Source of the DNA: an uncultured Bacilli bacterium
GTDB lineage: Bacteria > Bacillota_I > Bacilli_A > RF39 > UBA660
NCBI GenBank assembly: GCA_934120715.1
Contig: CAKOUW010000004.1
Coordinates: forward strand, 46,442-110,441
DNA length: 64,000 bases
Direction: 5' to 3'
Shown here: positions 56,814 to 64,000 of the stretch, piece after piece
How the letters are laid out: each line of letters opens with the position of its first letter
How positions within the stretch are numbered: the first letter of the stretch is position 1
Made by a program: the position numbers and the translations under genes
Notes under the pieces: generated by a model
Seen by the model: only the letters and a program-made list of their open reading frames with translations
Database searches by the model: none
What the model was told of the DNA's origin: nothing

Positions 56814-58569
56814 TCTTTTCCCTCACTCTTTTTTCTTTGTTTTCTTGTTGAAGTTTTCTAAAATCAACTTTGCCTACAATTGTTTTTGGTAGGCTTTTTC
56901 TAAATTCCCACTCCCTTGGAATAGCATATTTGGCCAAATTCTTTTGACATAGTTCTATCAATTCTTCTTTGACATTTTTTTCTTTATAGCCTTTTTTTAA
57001 TACTACATAGGCCTTGCCCACTTCTATTTTGTATGGATGTGGTATGCCTATAACTGTTGAATCTAGAACTCCTGGATGACTTTCTAATACTTCTTCGATT
57101 TGAGCTGGATATACATTATATCCTGAAGTAATGATCATTCTTTTAATTCTTTGACGGTAGGTAATGAATCCATCTTTATCCATTGTACCTATATCACCAG
57201 AATGTAGCCATATGTTGCCATCTTTATGGAATCTTAGGGCATCGTTAGTTTCTTTTTCATTATTATAATAGCCTAACATTACCGTTGGACCGCAAATACA
57301 TATTTCACCATCTTCACCATATGGAACCTCCTCGTCAGTTTCTGGTTTACATATTTTTACATATGTCCCTGGCCATGGAATACCTACAGATCCTTCCCTA
57401 GAGGCGTATTTTAGGTCAAAACTAACAGCTGCTACTGCCTCTGTCATTCCAAATCCTTGCGTAAAATTAGTCTTAGCACCATGTTCATGTAAAAAGTTAT
57501 TGATTCTTTGTACTCTAGCTTTGTTAAATGAATCGCCACCTGCTATAACGTATTTTAAATTACTTAAATTTACATTTTGCATTCCTTCATTATTCGTCAT
57601 TGCCTCAAACAGTGTTGGTACACCAACTAGAACACTTGGCCTATGTTTTCTTAATAATTTATCAAATTCGCTTGGCTTAAATGTTGGGATAAGTACTACC
57701 TTAGCGCCTACAGCAAAGCCATCATTAATACTCACCTCGAGACCAAAGCCATGAAATATAGGCATAATTCCTAAAACAACATCGGTACTATTTAAATCTG
57801 GCAGTGCCCTTTGTGCTTGCATAGTAGCAGCATTAAAATTACCGTTGGACAAGACAATCCCTTTTGGTGTCCCCGTGGTACCACCACTTTGTAGAATGAC
57901 TGCTGGGGTGTCACGCTTAGTAATTTCATCATATTTGTCTTGTTGGTATTTCTCTCCATGTTTCATAAAGTCCTTCCAGAAAATAAAATTTTCGCTTCTT
58001 TCTGGTTTCTCCACTTTATATCCTTGAGTCACTTCATATCCAATTCTAGTAATAAATTTCATTGAATCCTTTGCGGATATTATAATTGTTTTATAAACTT
58101 CGGTATCATTAATTATATTTTTTAACTTATTATAGGTTATATCCATGGCAACAACCATTACAGTTGAATATTTTATTAAGGCTTCTTTTATTTCATTTTC
58201 TGATAATAATGGATGTAACATATTGGCTACGGCACCTATTTTGTTTAAGGCATAAAACGAAATTAAAGCTTCTGGAATATTAGCAGATAAGATACTAACT
58301 ACATCGCCTTTTCTTATTCCTTGACTGCGAAATGCTCTAGCACATTGATCTATCAATGATAGATATTTTCTATACGTTATTTTTTGGCCAAAGTATTCAA
58401 TTGCTACATTATCCATATAGTTTTCAGCACAGTCTTTAATAAACTGATATATTGATATATTAGGAACAGTAAAGTTCATATCTTTTTTCTTATAGAATTT
58501 AGCCCATGGGGCGTCTGGCGTTTTTTTAAATCCAATTAAACTAAAAAAGTTAAAATCTAATATACTCAT
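56791..58569 (-). CDS. Long-chain acyl-CoA/acyl-ACP synthetase
   Basis: 592 residues, ANL superfamily adenylating enzyme. P-loop ILQSGGTTGTPKGIVLSN, the GFGMTEA adenine motif, WLHSGDIGTMDKDGF, and the catalytic Lys in LPKTIVGKVDFRKL. It activates fatty acids with ATP. Flanked by two PlsC genes, it would feed exogenous or recycled fatty acids into phospholipids, as in Aas-type salvage. The N-terminus has FKKTPDAPWAKFYKKKDMNF, shared by related gut enzymes. Confidence 0.9.
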   Translation of the reverse strand: MSILDFNFFSLIGFKKTPDAPWAKFYKKKDMNFTVPNISIYQFIKDCAENYMDNVAIEYFGQKITYRKYLSLIDQCARAFRSQGIRKGDVVSILSANIPEALISFYALNKIGAVANMLHPLLSENEIKEALIKYSTVMVVAMDITYNKLKNIINDTEVYKTIIISAKDSMKFITRIGYEVTQGYKVEKPERSENFIFWKDFMKHGEKYQQDKYDEITKRDTPAVILQSGGTTGTPKGIVLSNGNFNAATMQAQRALPDLNSTDVVLGIMPIFHGFGLEVSINDGFAVGAKVVLIPTFKPSEFDKLLRKHRPSVLVGVPTLFEAMTNNEGMQNVNLSNLKYVIAGGDSFNKARVQRINNFLHEHGAKTNFTQGFGMTEAVAAVSFDLKYASREGSVGIPWPGTYVKICKPETDEEVPYGEDGEICICGPTVMLGYYNNEKETNDALRFHKDGNIWLHSGDIGTMDKDGFITYRQRIKRMIITSGYNVYPAQIEEVLESHPGVLDSTVIGIPHPYKIEVGKAYVVLKKGYKEKNVKEELIELCQKNLAKYAIPREWEFRKSLPKTIVGKVDFRKLQQENKEKRVREKNEKKPKK

Positions 58570-59157
58570 CTAGTTCCTCTTTTCTTTTAATTTATTTTCT
58601 ATTATTTTCATTAATTTCTGATTAGCTTCTGTTAAATCCTCATTATTAGATATTGGTTTATATGGAGGCAAGAATTCAATCTCTAAATCCTTGCTAAATA
58701 ATTTATATTTTCCTGTAATTACAAATGGTATAATATAACAGTTTGTATCGTATGCCATCTTTACACTACCAATTTTAAAGGGCATAATTATATTTTTTGT
58801 TCTGTTAATAGTTCCTTCTGGAAATATACCAATTACTCTATCTTTCTTAAGTGTTTCTTTAGCATTCCTTAGTGCATTACTATCGTGTATTTTTCTATCA
58901 ACAGGTATAATTCCCATATTTTTAAATATTATTTTTTGGGGTCCTTTCATAAGGGAATCTTTAGCTAGAAAATGAACTGTCCTTTTTGTTGAACTAATTA
59001 TTAGTAAACAATCAAGGTTATTTGTATGATTACCAGCTAATACTAACTTACCACTTAGTGGAATATTTTCCAACCCTTTGTATTTAGCTCTAAATATATA
59101 TTTCATGATAAATCTTATAATAGGACGTACAATTTTATAAAGTAATGGTTCTTTCAT
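58570..59157 (-). CDS. 1-acyl-sn-glycerol-3-phosphate acyltransferase (PlsC-like)
   Basis: 195 residues. NHTNNLD (HxxxxD) and FPEGTINRT motifs, with an N-terminal amphipathic segment. It abuts the ligase gene (stop TAG next to the ligase ATG). Probable role as for the other PlsC; two copies next to one ligase suggest either different acyl positions or different lipids. Confidence 0.9.
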   Translation of the reverse strand: MKEPLLYKIVRPIIRFIMKYIFRAKYKGLENIPLSGKLVLAGNHTNNLDCLLIISSTKRTVHFLAKDSLMKGPQKIIFKNMGIIPVDRKIHDSNALRNAKETLKKDRVIGIFPEGTINRTKNIIMPFKIGSVKMAYDTNCYIIPFVITGKYKLFSKDLEIEFLPPYKPISNNEDLTEANQKLMKIIENKLKEKRN

Positions 59158-59211
59158 CTTTTTCCTTCTTATATATTATACAAAATAATTAATTTATATA
59201 GTATTTAAACT

Positions 59212-59802
59212 TTATTTTTTATAAACAATACCTGATTCATTTAGAATTGGTATCTTTTTTATCAATTTATTATAGGCTTTGTCAAAGTCATCTGTTGCTA
59301 TTTTAATTTTATGAATATTTTTATATTTAATGTTATCAATTAAATTTAAGTATGCATTTTGCTGATTTATACTGTTCTCTTTACTAAAAGCCTGATACTG
59401 GTGATGTTGTCTTACTATTCTTTTTTCATAAATATTGGTGTCTTTTAAGTATAAAACAACAAGATATATGTTGAAGTCTAGATCAGATAACTTTCGCAAT
59501 AATCTTTTATATATATCATCAAAACTGTATTCTTTGTATCCCAATTTAGCATATACTTGTTCAGTGAAGAAGGTTCTATCAAAAATAAGATTTAATTCAG
59601 TTTCTTCTAAGGCTTCCATATAGTTTATTAAACCTAAATACATTGTTTTATTTTTTTCATATCCTGTTTGTGTCTTATCTTTAATGCCACTTAACCTGTA
59701 TAAGTTGGTTCCTGATAAATTATCTCTTAAAAAATTAGCCATAGTACTTTTACCAGATCCTTGAGGGCCTTCTATTATTATAATATTACCTTTTTTTCTC
59801 AT
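59212..59802 (-). CDS. P-loop nucleoside/thymidylate kinase-like protein
   Basis: 196 residues. Walker A EGPQGSGKST (about 10-19), a DRTF motif (IFDRTFFTEQVY) like the DR[SY] of deoxynucleoside and thymidylate kinases, and a KRIVRQHHQYQAFS lid-like block. It is probably a small nucleotide or nucleoside kinase; I cannot assign the substrate. It heads the lipid operon (54 bases before the next gene) but may be unrelated to it. Confidence 0.75.
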   Translation of the reverse strand: MRKKGNIIIIEGPQGSGKSTMANFLRDNLSGTNLYRLSGIKDKTQTGYEKNKTMYLGLINYMEALEETELNLIFDRTFFTEQVYAKLGYKEYSFDDIYKRLLRKLSDLDFNIYLVVLYLKDTNIYEKRIVRQHHQYQAFSKENSINQQNAYLNLIDNIKYKNIHKIKIATDDFDKAYNKLIKKIPILNESGIVYKK

Positions 59803-60031
59803 ATTGCATCTCCAATACTATTTTTCTATATAAATTATAACATATTTTAATTTATATTAATTATGTATGATATTTAATTTTACGTAATTTGACTATTTAT
59901 TTTGACTTTTTATATTATTAGTGATGTTATATTTGCTTTGTGCTGTCGAAAAATGGGAGAATTTGTATGATTGTTTTTAGTTATTTTTTGACAGTTTTAA
60001 ATTATAATGAAATGGTACTTAAGGAGGAAAC

Positions 60032-60304
60032 ATGCAGATAAATGATTTATTAAAGAGTGATACTACTAGATATTTAGTAGACCAATTAGATAATATTGAT
60101 TTGAGTTTATTATCAGATCATGAGCTTATTGATGTAATGAAATGGGCTCATGATATTAAAAAACGTGCTGATTTTTTAACTTTGGAAGATGAATTTGTTG
60201 GATTTACTTATAATAATCTTGATGTTATAATGCCACAGATTGATAGACAACAAGAGCTAAGAGGAATTAGTTTTACAAAGAAAATGCAAAAGCGTGTTAA
60301 ATAA
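60032..60304 (+). CDS. Small conserved-looking protein of unknown function
   Basis: 90 residues, acidic N-terminal half and basic end (FTKKMQKRVK), likely all helical (TRYLVDQLDNIDLSLLSDHE). No membrane segment or known motif. A strong AAGGAGG site lies before the ATG. A TGTCGAA core (59944-59950), like a Spo0A box, lies about 80 bases upstream. Confidence 0.65.
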   Translation: MQINDLLKSDTTRYLVDQLDNIDLSLLSDHELIDVMKWAHDIKKRADFLTLEDEFVGFTYNNLDVIMPQIDRQQELRGISFTKKMQKRVK

Positions 60305-60307
60305 ATG

Positions 60308-61147
60308 TTATCTATTTATAAGACATACACCTGTTGCAATTAAGATAATGGCTAGAAAGTCTTTTATTTTAGGCTTTCTTTTTTGTTCTTTATAGAAAAA
60401 AGCAAATATAAAGGCAAATATTATGGTAACTGGTTTTATGTATGAACTTGTTGTAACAGAAAAACTTGAAAGATAGTTGTAAAGATAGATATATAAATAG
60501 CCAAAGCCTTGTTGAATAAATACCCATTTAATTATTTGGCTATTTTTCTTATAGGATGATATGCTGTAATCTTTACAGAAAATGAGTGTTAAAAATAAAT
60601 TTAGTAATAATATATAGATAGCATTAGACCAATATTTTAAGAGGTAATATGCTATATATCCTAAGGATAGTTCACCTATTATTTTTATAGTTATGTCTTT
60701 TTGAAGTTTTTTGTTCTTTAATTTTATGTCAGATAATAAGAATACTCCTATTATAGTTAATATAATGGATATTAAATTGATAAAGGCAAATTTTTTAGCA
60801 CCAATTATGATATCTATTATGTAAGCAAATATAATACCTGTAGATAGATAAGCCAAGTTTTCAAATGGATCTAGACATTTACCAATGCCTGCTACTGCTA
60901 ACTGTTTAAAATATCTTATAATCATTGCTAGGAGGAGTAAAAGTATACAGACTATGTTAATTTTAAACTTTAAACCGGTTGTAAAGTAATTAATTATAAT
61001 AGTAAGAAGAGAAAATGGGATTATAGATAAACACATATAGTAAAAATAGTCTTTACGACTTATTCCTTTATTTATTAAATGTTTATCTATGTATGTGGCA
61101 ATTGTACTTATAAGACCGGTTAATAAAAGTAAAAATAAATTATTCAT
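60308..61147 (-). CDS. EamA/DMT-type membrane transporter
   Basis: 279 residues and about ten hydrophobic segments (for example NNLFLLLLTGLISTIATYI and LAIILIATGVCLI) in two halves, with KPVTIIFAFIFAFFYKEQKR near the end, as in drug/metabolite transporters of the EamA type. Conserved in plan, but substrate unknown. Convergent with the small gene at 60032, only 3 bases apart. Confidence 0.82.
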   Translation of the reverse strand: MNNLFLLLLTGLISTIATYIDKHLINKGISRKDYFYYMCLSIIPFSLLTIIINYFTTGLKFKINIVCILLLLLAMIIRYFKQLAVAGIGKCLDPFENLAYLSTGIIFAYIIDIIIGAKKFAFINLISIILTIIGVFLLSDIKLKNKKLQKDITIKIIGELSLGYIAYYLLKYWSNAIYILLLNLFLTLIFCKDYSISSYKKNSQIIKWVFIQQGFGYLYIYLYNYLSSFSVTTSSYIKPVTIIFAFIFAFFYKEQKRKPKIKDFLAIILIATGVCLINR

Positions 61148-61287
61148 ATTTCACCTGATAACATATTATATTATTAATATTGTAATTATATAATATTAAT
61201 TTAATTTATCATATTATTATTTTATTGCTGTTTTATGTATAATTGATTTAGGAAAATGAACTAATGAAGAAATAATTAGGGGTAAGA

Positions 61288-61347
61288 TTGATTGTTATTG
61301 ATATAGATAAAGATGTTAGGGAAATTAAGTTTATTAAAAATAAGTAA
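61288..61347 (+). other. Possible 19-codon ORF or gene relic in a gene-free stretch
   Basis: The 370 bases at 61148-61517 contain no substantial gene. A TTG start with AGGGGT before it opens MIVIDIDKDVREIKFIKNK, then TAA. The amphipathic pattern looks like the start of a normal protein, so it may be a relic. The rest is AT-rich and ends in the terminator at 61445. Confidence 0.25.
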
Positions 61348-61444
61348 TTGTTAATATCATAATTTAATTAACTATTACATTTTTTTATTACGTTTTAATG
61401 TAATATTTTATCTTTTTTTATAATATAAGACTTAAAATTGAGAC

Positions 61445-61499
61445 AAAAAAAGTGACTTTGATGTGAATTTTTTTATTTTAATTCATATTATGAGTCACT
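61445..61499 (-). terminator. Terminator of the large repeat-protein gene
   Basis: On the minus strand AGTGAC (61499-61494) pairs with GTCACT (61456-61451) and the intervening TCATAATATGAATT / AATTCACATCAA can extend it. A T7 run follows. Confidence 0.7.
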
Positions 61500-61517
61500 C
61501 TTTATTTAATATTTATA

Positions 61518-64000
61518 TTATCTTGTACGAGATTCTTGTTGATTTTCTTGTCGCCTAGATTCGGCATATTCACTGACCATGTTTGTGATTTCATTGCCGT
61601 ATTTATTATTTCGAATATTCTGTTGCATATTACTTGATACGCTTTGTGCTAATGCTCCAGCTGATGCTGTCGCAAGTAAAGTTGTAGCAAGATTGCCTGA
61701 TAAGTTTTGGAATGATTGTATTTGTTCATTACTCAATCCACGTAAACTCTCCCCTATCTTAACAACATCAGTCATGGCTTCATTCATTTCAGGTATTGCC
61801 TGAGGATTTTGTACCATATATTCCATAACTGATTGAATACCATGATTGTCATATATAACGGTAGGATTATACTCATGTGCAACCTTTAAACAATCTGACA
61901 TTATTCCTGACATTGTACTTTGAGTTTTACTATTTATTGTTGATATTTCTTCTAAAGCCTGCTGAGCAGATATATTACCATTAGCCCGCTTTGAAGCCAC
62001 CTCTTCTAAAGCTGCTTTTGTTTGTTCATAGAAGTCATTATACCATGCATGATTTGCATCATCTAATCCCCTATATTTGGTATAATCTGAACCATGAAGT
62101 CTCCAGTTAACCCGGTTTAGGGCATCTCTTTCTAAAGCATTACTTGCATTTAAAACGTCTTGTTGTGATTGTGCTTCCATTCCCCTACTAAAGGTGTCAC
62201 GCTTACTAACTATTTCGTCTCCAGCTTTATTGGCAGTAGCAATTGTTCTATTATATTCATCTACCATTCTATCAGTTTCAATATGTGTTTTTATTGCGTT
62301 AACAGTTCCAATTACTGCTGTTGTTGTTGCGATCGTGGTCATTAAATCTCTTACAAATGGATCTGTTGAATAATCTAAACTTTCTGTTTGAATAGGTGTA
62401 TATACCTTGCTGCCTACACTTCTATTTCCTAAAATTGATTTTTCTATTTTGGTATTATCACTATATAGCATTTCCATTTTAACGAAAGCTTCTAGTGCAG
62501 CCTGATCATTTTTTTCAGCAATAGCTTTATTGATTGCATCCTCAAAAATAGCTAGTTGCTCTTGTAAATCATTGTCTAAATTATTTTTCTTAGCAAAACG
62601 TTTTCCAACAAGTGATAAACCTGTTGAATCTGCTCTTACATCTTCACTAAAGCCATGCATACCACTTGAATATAGTTTATTTACTTTTACTCGATTGTCA
62701 ATTATTGATTTTATAACTTTTGCTTTTCCATTTGCTTCCCTCTCTATAGCTGCCTGGCATTCTTGCTTTTCCTCTTCAGATTTACTTGGATCATTTATTT
62801 CTTTTTTTAACCTATCAATTTCTTTGGCACTTTTAAAAACCTTAATATAGTTATCTTTTATTTTTGCATTTATCTTATCTATTTTTTCTTGTACATATTT
62901 TTGAAGTCTTTTATTTAGTAATGTATTAAATATTGTTGGTAAATGTTCTTGTACGATATTTCCTCCAATATAGTCATTAAGCAACGTTTCTAAGTCTGTT
63001 TTTGATAAATTTTCAAGTCTATCTTCTAGTTTCTTTATATTTGCTTTATCTTTAGCTTTAAGAAGAATTCTAGAACTTACTTTTCTTATTAATTGAATAG
63101 GAATTTTTATTATTGCAGGTATAACATGAACTACATTGTACAAATAGTTCCCAGAATGAAGTTCATTTCTAAAGCTTTGGGCAACTTTTATATTAGATGC
63201 CTCATATCTTTTACCCATCTTTGGTTCAAGTTTTAATCCTGCTGTTAATTCTTGTATTATTCTTCTATAGCCTTTTTTTATTTCAGGGGTTGCTGGTGTG
63301 TTACCTGGTGTTCTAGCTGAACCTGTTCCTATTGCTGATGTGTTACCTGGTGTTCTAGTTGAGCCTGTTCCTGTTGCTGATGTGTTACCCGGTGTTCTAG
63401 TTGAACCTGTTCCTCTTGCGGATGTGTTGCCTGGTGTTCTAGTTGAGCCTGTTCCTATTGCTGATGTGTTGCCTGGTGGTGAGATTGTAACCGTTCCTAT
63501 TGCTGACGTGTCGTCTGGGGTTGAAGTTGAACCTGTTCCTCCTGCTGATGTGTTACCCGGTGTTCTAGTTGAACCTGTTCCTCTTGCGGATGTGTTACCC
63601 GGTGTTCTAGTTGAACCTGTTCCTCTTGCTGGTGTGTTACCTGGTGTTCTAGCTGAACCTGTTCCTCTTGCTGGTGTGTTGCCTGGTGTTCTAGTTGAGC
63701 CTGTTCCTCTTGCTGATGTGTTGCCTGGTGGTGAGATTGTAACCGTTCCTATTGCTGACGTGTCGTCTGGGGTTGTAGTTGAACCTGTTCCTATTGATGA
63801 TGTGTCATCTGGTGCTGAGATTGTAACTGTTCCTATTGCTGATGTGTTGCCTGGTGCTGAGATTGTAACCGTTCCTATTGATGATGTGTCGTCTGATAGT
63901 GCAGTTGAACCTGTTCCTCCTGCTGATGTGTCATCTGGTGCTGAGATTGTAACTGTTCCTATTGCTGATGTGTTGCCTGGTGCTGAGATTGTAACCGTTC
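61518..64000 (-). CDS. Large protein with 14-residue repeat stalk (5' end beyond the window)
   Basis: The frame is open from the right edge through to the stop at 61518 (over 820 codons visible), so the Met at 63218 is internal. Visible order: at least 16 copies of a 14-residue repeat (GTGSTRTPGNTSAR or GTVTISAPGNTSAI types), a short basic stretch (TPEIKKGYRRIIQELTAGLK), then about 566 residues of mostly helix: a coiled-coil-like region (about 75-210 of this part; KLEDRLENLSKTDLETLL), a hydrophobic segment (MTTIATTTAVIGTVNAI), and another Ala/Gly-rich hydrophobic segment near the end (LATTLLATASAGALAQSV). I recognise no family. It could be a surface or secreted protein, with the Thr/Ser-rich stalk a target for glycosylation, or an effector of a secretion system outside the window. 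Confidence 0.7.
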   Translation of the reverse strand, partial: TVTISAPGNTSAIGTVTISAPDDTSAGGTGSTALSDDTSSIGTVTISAPGNTSAIGTVTISAPDDTSSIGTGSTTTPDDTSAIGTVTISPPGNTSARGTGSTRTPGNTPARGTGSARTPGNTPARGTGSTRTPGNTSARGTGSTRTPGNTSAGGTGSTSTPDDTSAIGTVTISPPGNTSAIGTGSTRTPGNTSARGTGSTRTPGNTSATGTGSTRTPGNTSAIGTGSARTPGNTPATPEIKKGYRRIIQELTAGLKLEPKMGKRYEASNIKVAQSFRNELHSGNYLYNVVHVIPAIIKIPIQLIRKVSSRILLKAKDKANIKKLEDRLENLSKTDLETLLNDYIGGNIVQEHLPTIFNTLLNKRLQKYVQEKIDKINAKIKDNYIKVFKSAKEIDRLKKEINDPSKSEEEKQECQAAIEREANGKAKVIKSIIDNRVKVNKLYSSGMHGFSEDVRADSTGLSLVGKRFAKKNNLDNDLQEQLAIFEDAINKAIAEKNDQAALEAFVKMEMLYSDNTKIEKSILGNRSVGSKVYTPIQTESLDYSTDPFVRDLMTTIATTTAVIGTVNAIKTHIETDRMVDEYNRTIATANKAGDEIVSKRDTFSRGMEAQSQQDVLNASNALERDALNRVNWRLHGSDYTKYRGLDDANHAWYNDFYEQTKAALEEVASKRANGNISAQQALEEISTINSKTQSTMSGIMSDCLKVAHEYNPTVIYDNHGIQSVMEYMVQNPQAIPEMNEAMTDVVKIGESLRGLSNEQIQSFQNLSGNLATTLLATASAGALAQSVSSNMQQNIRNNKYGNEITNMVSEYAESRRQENQQESRTR
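63283..64000 (-). repeat. 42-bp in-frame tandem repeat array, continuing past the window edge
   Basis: About 17 units of 42 bp, coding two interleaved types: GTGS[TA]RTPGNTSA[RIT] and GTVTIS[AP]P[GD][ND]TSAI. Units differ at a few third bases and a few codons. Multiples of 3 keep the frame. The array probably varies in length between strains. Confidence 0.85.

Noticed and set aside
61518..63218. The Met at 63218 as the true start of the repeat protein
   Set aside because: The same frame stays open upstream through the repeats to the window edge and there is no ribosome binding site before this ATG.
63283..64000. Regular repeats considered as a CRISPR array
   Set aside because: Units are contiguous, 42 bp, in frame and coding, with no unique spacers.

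Overview
The window comes from a low-GC (roughly 30% G+C by eye), wall-bearing, Gram-positive bacterium of the Bacillota, most likely an uncultured gut lineage on the Bacilli/Erysipelotrichia/Mollicutes side. The clues are a B. subtilis-like S10-spc-alpha ribosomal order on one strand, Spo0A, a CwlD-like amidase, Lgt, WhiA/YvcK, and Mollicutes-like traits: no rpmD, and a diacylglycerol-type glucosyltransferase. TGA is used as a stop codon (clpP and lgt end in TGA), so the standard bacterial code applies. Starts are mostly ATG behind GGAGG-type ribosome binding sites. I saw no tRNA, rRNA, CRISPR array or complete insertion sequence.

Layout. 1-8 kb is an accessory block: a zinc-ribbon membrane protein (cut by the left edge), a double-HTH regulator, a LemA / DUF2207 / radical SAM-SPASM operon in which the DUF2207 protein ends in a CSSCGGG-repeat tail, a CwlD-like amidase, a ZIP metal transporter and an isolated holin-endolysin pair. 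8-26.7 kb is the ribosomal superoperon on the minus strand, from a sigma-A-like promoter ahead of rpsJ to rplQ, then an SDR oxidoreductase, two degenerate ECF-type ATPases without ecfT, truA, and separately promoted rplM-rpsI. 26.8-40 kb holds a Y-family polymerase, a small HTH regulator and a scattered glycolytic cluster (gap, pgk, tpiA, gpmI). Glycolipid genes, spo0A, a DUF4143-type ATPase and two paralogous WXG-like proteins lie among the glycolytic genes. 40-52 kb is housekeeping: a uridine-kinase-like enzyme, clpP, a lipoprotein and membrane protein, whiA-yvcK-lgt, uvrA and uvrB.

52-54.1 kb looks like an insertion at the 5' end of uvrB. It carries an unknown gene and a broken rhuM, and it is flanked by a 29-bp near-perfect repeat plus a second copy of the uvrB promoter. 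54.2-61.2 kb carries a collagen-like surface protein, a polysaccharide deacetylase, a PlsC / acyl-CoA ligase / PlsC lipid operon, a P-loop kinase and an EamA-like permease. From 61.5 kb to the right edge runs one large incomplete gene whose visible 5' part is a 42-bp (14-residue) tandem repeat array.

Most promising leads: the radical SAM enzyme translationally coupled to a Cys-Gly-tailed membrane protein; the collinear WXG-like paralogues with a shared upstream motif; the ECF ATPase pair with missing catalytic residues; and the uvrB/rhuM insertion scar.
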